The position numbers were made by a program, and so were the translations under genes. Positions 9,376 through 20,770 of a stretch of DNA of 43,475 nt are shown here, one piece after another. Source of the stretch: Scytalidium lignicola (taxonomy: Eukaryota > Ascomycota > Leotiomycetes); contig NCSJ02000343.1 in NCBI GenBank assembly GCA_002812745.2, positions 1 through 43,475 on the forward strand, read 5' to 3'. Positions within the stretch are counted from its first letter, which is position 1, and every line of letters starts with the position of its first letter. Below the pieces are notes generated by a model. That model had not been told where the DNA came from. It ran no database searches and saw only the letters and a list, made by a program, of their open reading frames with translations.

Positions 9376-12197
9376 ATGGGTTTCCAAGCAGAGCGCGACA
9401 TATATGATGTCCCAGCGACTCCGCCGTTTGCGCGGACAACAAAGCTCCAAAATCCTACAATAGAAACCACCATTCGGTTGTCAGCCAAAGTACGTCTCCT
9501 CTTTCATATTTTTCGCTTTTTGCTTTTGTCCATGATGAGCGTCTGGTAAAAGGTCCGACTGCTTTAAGATTTTTGCTGGTTTCGGCCAGGACTCAGGCCC
9601 ATATTTTGAAATTGAGGAAGCTGTCTTCTTTGGCATATCTCACCCGCTCGGCGATCCTCAAGTCTTTACACATAGAGCAGCACTGAAGTTAACGACTCAG
9701 TGCTTCGACTTGTGGATACATAGATGTCGTTTGACACTACTGCCATCAGGAGTTGTACGTCTCCTTTTTCTCATGACGCTTGGCCAAAGGCGGCAGTGGA
9801 AAAAGAGTCCTGAAACCAATGCCATATGTGGATTGGGTTGCCAAAGGATTTAGCAGAGATTTCAAGTACGAGTGCTTTGTCAAGGTTCGAAGCCGCTCGA
9901 GTCTGCAGACTGACGACTTTTCTGAAAACTGAAAAGACCTGAGACAGAATTCTATGTACTATTTTTTTTTACTATTCAGGCCCATAGTTTTAGAAGCAGT
10001 GAGAGTGTATTGGTGTGTGTGGTTTACAACTCTATGTCTCACTTCTTTGTTTACTGTGGGCTACAATTTGTTTATTCTTACTAACCATACTTCCCAGTCA
10101 CAGACTTACGGTTGGGATAATTCCGATGAATCGGGCTCAGTATCATCCATGTCTTCAGGGAGAAAGGCAACACATTGCCATATCTGTCGCCAGGAAGAGA
10201 AGCCGACAAAGCCGTTGATACCTTGTGTAAACTGCAAGCGAAGATTCCATCCCTGGTGTCACCAACCTAATATACTCCAGCAAGGGTATGGCTTTTCTTT
10301 TATCAACCTTAATCAGACGTACATTTGTCACCTATGAAGTTCCTTCCTGTTAGATGTCCATAAATCTTGAATTTATTGACTAGCTATACTTTTCTCAACA
10401 AGTCATCTAGTAATTTCCTTAATTGTTCACATTTAAGCTGATGGATTTTTTAGGCCTAAATGGCGATGCTCTCGTTGCGGCGGTACTAGCACAGGCACCA
10501 ACATCAGTACCAGCACTAGCACTAGCACGAGCACTAGACCGTCATGGCAAAATGTCATGCTGAGAAGCTCCCCCTTTTCTCATTCGTCGCCGAAACCTCT
10601 GGATTCTGAAAGCAGACTTCACAAGCCGGTACCCCTCGATGAATTAACTGAATTTCACCCGACTAGTAATAATACATGCGAAGTGTATGGGTGCACTACA
10701 TTAGCATTTCGAAATACAGATGGCGTAAGGGTCTGTAAGCGCCATGAGGTGGAAACTCGACATAAATCTGCTACTAGCCAAAAGCTAGGTGTCGCCATGA
10801 AAACGGCAACCTTGCCTAGGTCCAATAAGAAATCTAAACTTTATCCGCTTAAGCCAGAACACAATGCACAAGCTTTAAAGCGCAAGCGCTCGTCTGGTGT
10901 TCAGAAGATAGCTGGTCACAGTGGATCTAGCAGGTCCCTGGGAGAAGGTGTAACGCACAGAAGCCCCTCCTCGATAGTTTCGAATACACACCTGGGAAGT
11001 AATAATATGTGAGATACAAATCCCTCTATATATCATATTGTGCTGTACACTAACCCAAAAGGAAGAAATGGGGCAAATTTGGAGAACCGGCACATTTACG
11101 AGCAACCAGAAACTCCGGAGTACGAACCTCCACCACCAATACTAGATAACAGCCCAAGTCCTTGGCTTTCTGTTGGCGAAAATCCAGAATCCCAATTGGT
11201 AGAAGAGGCTAGAGCAAATCGGGAATCTTCTACCATATATGTCGACGTTCCAGGGCAGTGGATACACTGGGATGAAGCTACTAGAAAAGGCAACCAAAAA
11301 TCTCCAAGAACAATCGTTCCCGAAGATGCTTCTATAAGGAAAGGATTACAGACTATTTCACCTCCAGAGAGCTCAGGCCCTCAAGATAGCCGACATGGTT
11401 CAAGTTCAGGGGCACCAGCGACGCCTTCAGCTGAGGAATACCCTCTTGAAGTAAGTGAATCAGGTCTAACTGTGCAGAATGCAGAGGCTGGCAATACTAT
11501 CAAGCTTAATGTCAAACCCGAACACCATGAGAATAAGCCTTCTGATGATGCTCCTAAACCGCCATCAAATCCTGGTAAGCCCCCTCTACCGCAACCGGTT
11601 AGTTCTCTAGCCTGCTGACATATAGCTTAAATAGAAATTCAAGGCAGCATCAATGAGGAATTGCCGAACTCGACTGATAAGGCAGATATAACTGCTTCAA
11701 AGTTGGACCCAATCGAAGTTACTCAACAGACCAAAAAGTCCTCATTTGACGAAAGCGTCCTTGATAGATTCCTCTCGGCCCAAATTCGGGAAATACCATC
11801 TCCTCGATCCAATTCTTTTAACCTGCTAAATGGGCAACAGTGGGCCCACATAGATCCACGAGAAGCTTGGCCAACAGAAGCCAACCCAGACTGGCTAGCC
11901 GAGAAGCAGAAGGAAGTTGAAGCTCGACCAAAAAGAAAGGCGAACTTCGGGAAGGTTCTAACGGTCCAGAACATTAAAGAACGACGCGAAAATGGCTGGC
12001 ATATTCATCAAAATAAAGCATTGCCGACTAGAGATTACAAAGGATATGGACACATCGAGGAACTCTTCGCGGTAAAGGGTATCGAAGAATTAGAGCCATC
12101 GGTACGTAACGGGGTGCTCGTCATGGCTGAGAAGGCTTTTGATGAGAATGGAAAGCGACGGAAGAAGAATTCTATTAGAGTTTTCCCAGTGTCATAA
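9376..12197 (+). CDS. PHD-finger protein, ~642 aa (5' end tentative)
   Basis: Exons used: 9376-9489 (tentative), 10098-10285, 10454-11008, 11066-11574 and 11635-12197. All phases fit, giving 642 aa. A complete C4HC3 PHD finger lies at residues 65-109 (C65, C68, C81, C84, H89, C92, C106, C109), split by an intron. PHD fingers usually read histone H3 tails, so a chromatin role is inferred. A Ser-Thr repeat follows, then a second small Cys patch (CEVYGCTTLAF...CKRHE), an NLS-like KRKRSS, and a conserved-looking C-terminal region (HIDPREAWP; KRKANFGKVLTVQNIKERR). The first exon is joined only by matching phase across a 608-nt intron. Translation could instead start at the Met at 10149. The donor at 11009 and the acceptor at 11066 have an alternative pair (donor 11000, acceptor 11062). 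Confidence 0.8.
10483..10537 (+). repeat. AGCACT-type microsatellite coding for Ser-Thr repeats
   Basis: A degenerate hexamer tract inside the PHD gene, just after the last zinc ligand. It reads as alternating Ser and Thr codons (STSTSTSTST). Both DNA and protein are simple-sequence, so length variation between strains is likely. Confidence 0.8.
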
Positions 12198-12523
12198 TAA
12201 TGTTTTTTCATTGACAACTCTTTTCTTGGCATATTGTACAGTACAGTAGGGAGGCTCTTCTTTTGTCGATGTCGATACCCCGTTTTGGATTGGTTTACTG
12301 ACAACTGGGTCTGAGGCATAAGGTAGTGGATATAGAGGATCCTGGCTCCATTTTGTAGGAATTTACTACAGTTTTCAAGAATATTGGTGACTTAACGACT
12401 GTTGGCAACCCACAGCAGCCTAAGGTCCAAAGAGATTCATGAAAGTCCCAGGCCAATCGACGACGTGCCTTCTTTGCTGAAGTGATTTATTTATTGTTTG
12501 TAACCTTTTTATCAAAGTAGTAT
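12198..12523. other. Convergent 3' region, PHD gene / aconitase
   Basis: 326 bp between two stop codons of converging genes. It should contain both 3' UTRs and polyadenylation sites. No other feature is seen. Confidence 0.6.
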
Positions 12524-15008
12524 CTATTTTCTGTTCATGCTGGCTAGCAAGTTCAGCGCACTGCCAGCAAGGATAAATCCACACTGATCCTCGCTGAGAG
12601 TATGCTTCGTCGGAAGTCTAATCTCATCTCCAGTTCCGTGCTTCTTTACTACTAATTCAACCTCGCCTTTCCCTCCAGCCTGGAGCATATCATATAATCC
12701 AACAGTGCTAACTATATCGCAAGCATCGATTCTAGCGTAATCCTCCGGGTTTGCAAAAGTCAAAGGAACTACACCTTGCTTCTTCAAATTTGTCTCGTGG
12801 ATCCGAGCGAATGACTTGGCGAGAATAATTCTTCCTCCAAGATATCGTGGTTGCAAAGCAGCATGTTCACGTGCTGAACCCTCACCGTAGTTGTCTTCCG
12901 CTACTACGAGCCATTCCCTCCCTTGCTCTTTCCATTTTTCAGCAAGCTCTGGAATACCAGATTTGCTGCCGTCAAGGTCGTAAGCAACATTTACCTCACC
13001 GGTAGCGGCATTCACTGCTCCAATTAGGGTATTAGCACTAATATTAGGGAGATGACCTTTGTATTTCAACCACGGGCCGGCTGCGGAGATGGTATCTGTT
13101 GTACATTTGCCTGTTACTTTGTAGAGGACGTGGAGACCATTTAGTTCACCAGTAGGGAATGGTGCAAATGGTTCTAGGAGTGCAAGGCGGTCTGAGGTTG
13201 GGGAGACGACAACAGGCGTACCTGGAGATGGAGCGGCAGAGGATGGGAGGAAGGTAGGGTTTCCTTCTTCGAAGCCATCTCCTGGGAGCTCAGTACCTTG
13301 GGGAGGTGAAAATCTAAACTCTTCACCAGTAGGTGTCTTTATACTGTCTGTTAAAGGGTTGAACGTTGTGCTTCCTGCATATGTCATTGCAGTTACAATC
13401 TCAGGGGAGGCAAGGAAATTCATGGTGTCTGGGTTGCCATCATTTCGGCCGCGGAAATTCCTGTTGTAGGAGGTGAAGATGGCATTGCTATCTCCTTTCT
13501 TCACATCATCGGTTCGTTTCCATTGTCCAATACATGGGCCACAAGCATTAGCAAGGACTACCCCACCAGCTTCTGAGAAGGTTGAGAGCGTCGAATCTCG
13601 ATCTAGGGTGGCTCGTATTTGTTCACTGCCTGGTGTAACGAAGAATTCAACAGTCGGCTTAAGACCAGCAGCAGAGGCTTGCTTTACCAAGTCTTCAGCG
13701 CGTTTCATGTCCTGGTAGGAACTATTTGTACAGCTACCGATCAACCCAGCAGAGAGAGCCTCTGGCCAGTTGTTTGTCTTAACCACTTCAGCAAACTTCG
13801 AGAGTGGTGTCGATAGGTCGGGAGTAAATGGACCGTTAATGTGAGGTTCAAGGCTAGAGAGGTCGATTGTGATAAGCTCATCGTATTCAACACCCTCATC
13901 TGCCCGTAGGAAATTGTGAGCTGACGGTGAAGATGCAATAGTATTTGCTTGTAGAGCAATTGATCCTCTATGTGTAGATTCCAAATAGGGAATCATCCGT
14001 TCCGAAAATGGGAATAGTGAAGTAGTAGCACCGACTTCAGCCCCCATATTGCAGATAGTAGCCATTCCAGTACAACTCAACGAGTCTACACCAGGGCCAT
14101 GGTACTCAATGATGTAGCCCGTTCCACCACGTACGGTCAACTTTCCTGCCAGATTGAGGATAACATCCTTTGGCGATACCCATCCACTTAGCTGGCCTTC
14201 AAGTCTTACTCCAAGGATCTTTGGGGCTTTGAGCTCCCATGGAGCATCCACAAGAGCATCGACCGCATCTGCACCGCCAACCCCAATAGCAATAGCTCCC
14301 AGACCTCCAGCATTTGGGGTATGACTGTCGGTTCCTAGCATCATCAAGCCTGGAGCGGCGTAGTTCTCCAATACAGTCTGGTGGATAATACCAGCTCCTG
14401 GTGGCCAGAATTCAATACCATATTTCTTTGCCGCAGATTCCAAGAAGTCAAAAACCTCTTTATTTCCCTTGATTGATTCAGGCAGATCCACATCGGCTCC
14501 TCGCTCCCCCACTATCATATGGTCGCAGTGAATGCTAGCGGGAACTGCAGTCGATGGCAGATTGCAGGTCATGAATTGTAATAAAGCCATCTGTGCCGAC
14601 GCATCCTGCATAGCTACCCTATCTGGTTTGAGCTTGAGGTTGGCTTTCCCTCTAATATCAGCTCCATTGTTCGTGTTTGAAAGGAGTGACTCTTCTGGGT
14701 TATCCAAGTGTGAATATAGAANTTTTTTCTGCTACAGTAAGCTGTCGTGAAGATCCCAAAATCCGACGGACCTCGTGTAGTTTCTTTAAGAGTTTTGGAT
14801 AGGGTGGTGTTCGTGATTCGATGTTTGGTTTATATGTTCCGACATTGGAAGTGACCGTAGCAAACTGTCGCTGGTATCCTCCGCGCGGGAGACCTAGAGA
14901 ATTCGCACGCTGCTAAAAACAGTCAATTGGCTTTGCTCAATAACATATATCTAGAGTTCTTACCCCTAGAGCAGACCTGCTACTCCTTAGACACCCATAT
15001 GCATACAT
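12524..15008 (-). CDS. ACO1: Mitochondrial aconitate hydratase, ~810 aa
   Basis: Aconitase converts citrate to isocitrate through cis-aconitate in the mitochondrial TCA cycle, using a [4Fe-4S] cluster. The cluster cysteines are visible in GSCTNSSY and ANACGPCIGQW. Other family blocks are LMMLGTDSHTPNAGGLG, the swivel-domain start GPWLKYKGHLPNIS and GEGSAREHAALQPR. Exon 1 is 15008-14964 (15 codons) and exon 2 is 14912-12524. With the N at 14722 removed the frame runs through LTVAEKILYSHLDNPEE, giving about 810 aa; without that correction the first 83 residues are lost. The N-terminus is Arg/Ser-rich and ends RGGYQRQFAT, a good mitochondrial targeting signal and cleavage region. The exon 2 acceptor is a tandem AGCAG, so Gln16 may be optional. 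The sequence fits the citrate-type enzyme better than homoaconitase. Confidence 0.97.
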
Positions 15009-16465
15009 GGTTACTTGAGGAAAAATTTCCCAAGCTAGTCACCTAGGAAATATATCATCAAGAAAGCGGAATCGGCTCTTCGCTGATTGGATGTTTACAA
15101 AAGTGGGTCTGAGACTAAATTCCGGGGGAAGCTAAAACGGGAGACTTCATCAATTACAACTTCTTCGTCTATTTACCTGTACAGCCATCTTCGCCATATC
15201 ACCGCAGAAGCTAGCATAAGTTCTGCTGTACTTCTAGTTATAGAGAACCAATCTTCTAACCAGTCCTCCAGCGAGATCATGAGAACCATATCATATTCAG
15301 TATTATCTCTGCCCTAACTTATGTTCAACTTTTAAGTTCATCTCGCAGTTGGACCCACTTGTCCATTTGCTTTCTCTCGAATAGAGAAGTAAATAGTATA
15401 GGTATCTAATTTTCATGTTTAGAAGCTGCCTAATCTGGTACGCTTGATCGAAATTCGGGATGTACGATATAGCACATGCTCTACGTAAAGATAGGATGTG
15501 TAGCTATAAAACGGCAATGCTCTTACCGTATGGCTCTGTGCCTCCGTCTAGTATTTGTATTGTTGCGACTGCAATACCATCTTCCATTTTCTTTTTCTCT
15601 GGAATGCTCTAGCCTTGCTGCGCATATACACTTTGGCAAAAATTCCAACCAAGTCATTGAGAACTCATGCTATGTTGTTGTAAGGCACCTTCTGACATAG
15701 TACGTATTATCTCTAGATGGTACTATACAGTTCGAGTGATGATACCTGCATTCTCTCTTAAATTTGAATAAACAAGCTTCTATATCTCAACAGCGCTCTC
15801 ACGATGTTTAAGCATAGTGTTATACTGTGTGGTATGTTATTTGGTGCCTGCGTTGGGGGACAATGTGGGCCTCTGCCAACGAACTTGAGAACAAACTACT
15901 TTCTAATATCTCTCTTGTTTTATTATTATAAGTGTAAGTTATTCGATTAATGTTGTTCGATGCTTAATACCGTAGAACACTTTCAGGTTTCTCCTGTCCC
16001 AATCGTGGCTAGGTTTGCCGGCCCGCTCATTTCCCCCGCTCTAGTTCCTTCTTTCATTCAAGACATCACCTTTTCCTGACATTACCTTTCTATTACTTCC
16101 ACAAGAACCAGTTTCTAGTTGCAATTTCTAATCTCACCATTAAACGTACATTCTCATTGCACATTTCTTCTGATCAATATTAAGAAGCAATCCGTTCTAA
16201 GCTATTACCAGGTATGTCCGCCGTTGCTCTCCTCATTTCACTCAACCTTACCTTTCTCTTCTATGGAAGAAGTTTCGCTCTATCACCTCCTTTTGCCTAA
16301 TATATTTCCGTTCAGCCATCTATATTTTCCAATACCGTTGATTTTCACCTTCTTTGTAACATGGTCTGCATTACACGTCTAACATGTCATGCCTAATAGC
16401 TTACATAGTAGTTCAGGTCCAATACAAAAATACAAACATCAAGACAGATAATTCACCAACCAAAG
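15009..16465. promoter_or_regulatory. Long divergent intergenic region, aconitase / unknown gene
   Basis: 1.46 kb, the second longest gene-free stretch after 245-1861, between divergent starts. It probably holds the aconitase promoter and a long 5' leader for the right-hand gene. CT-rich pyrimidine tracts at 15960-16130 look like a fungal core promoter. A GTATGT donor at 16212 with possible acceptors before 16410 could be a 5' UTR intron. Small ORFs (15087-15317, 15476-15700, 16119-16382) have no recognisable product. Confidence 0.4.
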
Positions 16466-19400
16466 ATGGATAAGAAGATTGAAACTATCAGTTTGGAAGA
16501 TGGCGAGATAAAGGAAAACACTCTGCCCTCCGAAACAGGAGCATTGAAGATGGATCCTGAAAGGGTCACGCTTGTTCACGCTGCAATGATGGTTTGTCTA
16601 TCCTTTGGCGACATCATCTTCTATTAATATTCACAGTGCTGAACAATATCTATAGGAAGAACTTGGCATCGGCCGTAAAGACACCCTTCCACTTGACGAC
16701 AAGAAGGCAAAGATACTTACTGGAATACCACCATCTTCAATATCTAATATCAAAAAACCCAAGACGAAGAAACTTGACACCAACCNAAAAAAAGGCCCTA
16801 GATGGTTGGAAAAGTATGTTTATCAGTGCTATCCACGTGGTTGATTATAACTAATGCAGCTTGAACAGACCTTCATTTTGATGATATAAATCCCTCACTT
16901 GGTCAGATAGATTCCATAGCGGACGGAAATCTTGCGCGAATGCGAAGATTAGCATTGTCGAGCACCCAGGTTGGTCGAAAGTCTTCGAGTAACAACCGTA
17001 AGAACAGCCACATTGGAAAATACCTAGCGGCTAGAGATAAGCAAAGCAACAATGGCTCTAAGAAGGGCCGGAATAAGAACAAGGCCATTGACAATAGCAT
17101 CGCTCATCTTCGAAAAGCAGCTAAGATAGCTCCAACATCATCACTGAAGACACAAACCCCCCTCACTACACTGCATCCCAAGTTAGCAGGGGTTTCTTCG
17201 CCAAAGCCAAATCTCTCATTTACAGACGACCGATCCGTCCATGATCTTCCTATAATCCAAAGAAAGCAAACCTCAAGCTCTCGTTTTACCCTGCTCAGTA
17301 GTGACGAGTGGTTGAAACAAGTAGGTATTCATCGCCCTGCAGTATCTCACTCTTCGGCCCAACCTTCTGCAGGTGTACCAGAGCACTTAATGGCAAAAGA
17401 TTTAGCTCCTGCTACACAACCCGTTACAACTTGTGCAACCCTAACTGCCTCCGTTACTAGCAAAACAAATACTGCAGTAAGCTCTTCTCGTCCAGCTACA
17501 CCGTCAATTCATAGTAGCCAATGTTTGAAAGAGACTGTTCATCTCAGATCTCCTGCATCGGTAAACTTACCCAGGATTGACAAACCAAAGAAGTTCACCC
17601 TTGTCAGTCCTGAGGAGTTCTCACTTCATTGTGGTCTTCTCTCCCCATCTCAGCCCGCCAAGCAGATCACTGTTCAACATCCCAATCAAAGCCCTGCTAC
17701 TCACACTCTCATATCTGATGACAAGGCTAAGCAAGCCTCCATCCAATCCAATCCAAGGAAGGAAGATAAAGAGAATGTAAAACCAACAGTCGATAAAAGT
17801 CTTAAGAAAGGTCTTGCCAGCTCACGTTGGGCACCTCTGCCTCTTGCTCCATCAGCGAACAAGGAAACGACTCATTTAACACCAACCCCATTAAATGAGA
17901 TACCACCTCGAGTAGAATTCTCGCCGGTTCAACCTCAATCCAAACCTCTAGCGATTGATCAATTAATTTCACTCAATGGTGGGCTTAAGTCCTCGAAATG
18001 GGCACCGGTACCTCCTACCTCCTTAACCCGTGAGGATTGTTTCTATAATCAAGCAGTATCTATCCGGCCAGATTCAGAGACTGCTAATGGGGGCTCTGTA
18101 AGACTTCTGAAGGCAGTTGATGGAAGTGGTATTTACCTTGAGCTTAAAGCTGCAAAGACTTCTCTGCTCAAGACATCCCTAAAAGAAGCTAATATATCTC
18201 GACTAAATGGAAGCTTTGTAACGGTTCAACTAGATCCCGAATTGAAGTCGCCAATAACTTGGACAATACAGTTTCCATTGCCATACATGGCAAAGTTGTT
18301 TATCCAGCTTGTTCGCAAGCACGGAAAAGAAAGCTCAATTAAACAAGGTAGTTTGTTTAACTTCAGCTTTCCTGCTCCAAAATCTCAGGAGGTAGCAACT
18401 CTTTCCGGAAAATCGGAAGCTGGCAGCACTGAGAGCACGCATATTTACGATATGAATGCTGTATCAGACCAACCGTTACTACTGGAAATGTCTCTTCCTG
18501 GGCAGGGCAAAAATAATGACACCAAGACCTCTATGACAAATAGTATGCGGGATTTATTGTGTTTGGTGGATGTTGGTATAGATACAGCTAACTGTACGCC
18601 TAAAACTGAAGTCAAAGTGCTGGCTGACGAGCTACCACGCAAAACGATTTCAATCCAGGATTTGCTCAAACTACAGGACCGGGCAATCCCCGCTCCTGAA
18701 CTCATCAACGAGCCTGAACGAAACCCACTTGTTAGTAGACCAAATCCAACTCCACAGTTAAAGAAGCCAATTGTTGGAAATATCGTCAACGTTACTAGAT
18801 CCGGTATCCCTGTGGTTCCTGGACAAACAGTACAAACAGTACAAGCACCACTTCACAACAAAAACAATGCAACACGGAAGCCTTCTTCGGGGGTTTCTAA
18901 TTCAAAGTTGGAATCTAAACCAAGCCCAGTTACAAATGCCGGAGATGATATACCAGCGATAGAAGCTTCAAAACTAACTCCATTAGAGACAGACCACCTT
19001 GTTGGACGTTTTGAACAATTAAGCCTTAAAGCAAAAAATGATTGTATCACTCCTCGTCAATCTTTCTCCTCGATCTCGAACAATCAGTCAGTAGGGGCTG
19101 GTGAAAAAAAAAAGCAATACAGCGCAACTGAATGCCACAGCCCCTCCATTCCCAGAAGCCTATACAAGTCCGATCTCTGATCATGCCAATGATGAAGTTC
19201 AAGCATTCTCAGCTAGAAGGAGAAATGATGAACGAACTGAAATATCTGCAATGTCAAAGGCAGATACAATAGTGCACTCGGGATGCCCGCCGCAAACCTA
19301 TGGAAGTGGCATAGCCTCATATAGTAATCCCAGTCAACAAAGTCGACTGCAGCCGCAATTTTCACCACACCAGCAAACTCCGGCCTTCATTCAGAGCTAT

Positions 19401-19808
19401 AGAAGTCCTGCTCTCGCAAGTCCATTACAACACTCAGTTGCTCCAACCGAAGCTACTGTCCTTGTCCTCGATCCTCAAACAGGGGAGTATAAGGAGGTAA
19501 CGGGGTTCCTCAAGGTCGGTTCCATCCCTGTTGTAGCTGCCATACCAGCACCACCCCTTCTTCCAATTAATCATGATATCCAATCGAATATAATGAAAGG
19601 TCCAGCAAAGCAGTTGTTTTCGCCTCCTGGTTTTGCTAAATCACCTAGGAATGCATCCCCTATCTTTCAGTCTCCTCAAATACCCAGGGCTCAGATTAAT
19701 AGACCACACAACGAAGCTCAGACTGGTCAACTTACACAAAGACCACCCTCCCAGTCACAAATTCAAGCCCGATTGGACCAGAGCCTAAAACATCGGGGAA
19801 AGGCTTAA
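16466..19808 (+). CDS. Unrecognised Ser/Pro-rich protein, ~1073 aa after correction, 3 exons, frame broken at an A10 run
   Basis: I do not recognise the family. Exons are 16466-16591, 16656-16813 and 16869-19808. Two corrections are needed: drop the N at 16786, and remove one A from the A10 run at 19104-19113. As written, translation after the A10 run stops at 19180; after correction it continues to TAA at 19808. The N-terminus is acidic. A basic stretch (KKGRNKNKAID) follows, then long Ser/Thr/Pro-rich regions with two pairs of internal repeats: FTLLSSDEWLKQVG / FTLVSPEEFSLHCG and GLASSRWAPLP / GLKSSKWAPVP. A more ordered block around 18080-18360 (VDGSGIYLELKAAK ... QFPLPYMAKLFIQLV) may be a folded domain. 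The last 220 residues are Pro/Gln-rich. It looks like a disordered regulator or RNA-binding scaffold; that is inference. Confidence 0.72.
19104..19113 (+). other. A10 homopolymer causing a frame break
   Basis: Ten A residues in coding sequence. Upstream frame reads GAGEKKKQYSATE and stops 22 codons later. The other frame reads KKSNTAQLNATAPPFPEAY and stays open for over 200 codons. Nine (or twelve) A residues would join them. Confidence 0.85.
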
Positions 19809-20770
19809 CGCTCCCTACCTTTCCTCGATGTTTAACACACAAAGCATGCGGGATCAGCCGAAATCAACTTCTTTCTGCGAATTCTGCTATACTATCATAG
19901 AACTCTCAGGGGAATAACTCCTACCTATGAGCACTAAAGTTTACAAGAATGTTTTGGCGCCTCAAAACTGAGAACATAGAGTAAGGATCAGGTTTGGAGG
20001 GAAGGGTAGATTATTCCGAGCACCACAATGAGAATTATTTCTCAATTACAAGCGGTGCTATTCATCTGGGTTTCGGAAATCTTTTAGCTGGGTCAGAATC
20101 AGTTCTGCTGGAATAAAATTTTGCTTGCAACACAAATATGTGCCGAGAGCATTTGTACAGTATGCATCGCAATCAAAGCAGCGAAATATTGTAGAGTGTA
20201 TTTGATAGCCTATTTCCACCTTGAGCTTTCCTATAATAGCTAGAGTGCCTGTGAAAGAGTATAAAATAACTAGAATATCAAGCACGCACTTGTGTTGAGG
20301 CTGGTATCAAATGTAGTACTCGAGTATACCTACTCCCAATTGAAGCCTACCCGGGTTTTAGTTTACGCCTCCAAGGAAGATACTGTATGGAGCCTTCCCC
20401 ATTCAAGCCCATAGAGAAAGTCGCAGTAGGAACCTGGATTTTGGATGATCAGTGGTTGAAAGAAACCGGCGGATTTCTTGACACATCACACTCAGGTTGC
20501 TGCTGGCAGAAAGGACCCTTTTCATGTTGGTGCAGGGATTGACAACCCACCCACAGGGCTCGTGGGGATTGGCTGGATCCGACCATTCGGCACGCGGCTA
20601 CACCAAGTTTAGTGTCGCCGCCTTGGTTACCCGATGCACCACAGCTTTCGAGGTTTCTTGCAACGTTCAAGAAGGTGCTTCTCTCTTCACCACACATCTC
20701 CTCGTTGCTAGCAACAATATATCGGACTGATCTGCTGGCATAGAGTAGAAGTTGTGTTTCGCTAGCGAAG
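19809..20770. other. Intergenic region between unknown gene and STS1
   Basis: 962 bp in tandem orientation. It contains the 3' UTR of the left gene and the STS1 promoter. ORFs at 20058-20285, 20449-20697 and 20497-20730 overlap on opposite strands and show no domain. No RNA gene is seen. Confidence 0.5.

Noticed and set aside
9881..9895. B-box-like GGTTCGAAGCC suggesting a tRNA
   Set aside because: No matching A box at the right distance and no acceptor-stem pairing could be drawn.
13473..13816. Plus-strand ORFs antisense to aconitase
   Set aside because: Shadows of the highly conserved coding strand; translations are meaningless and no start context or splice signals support them.
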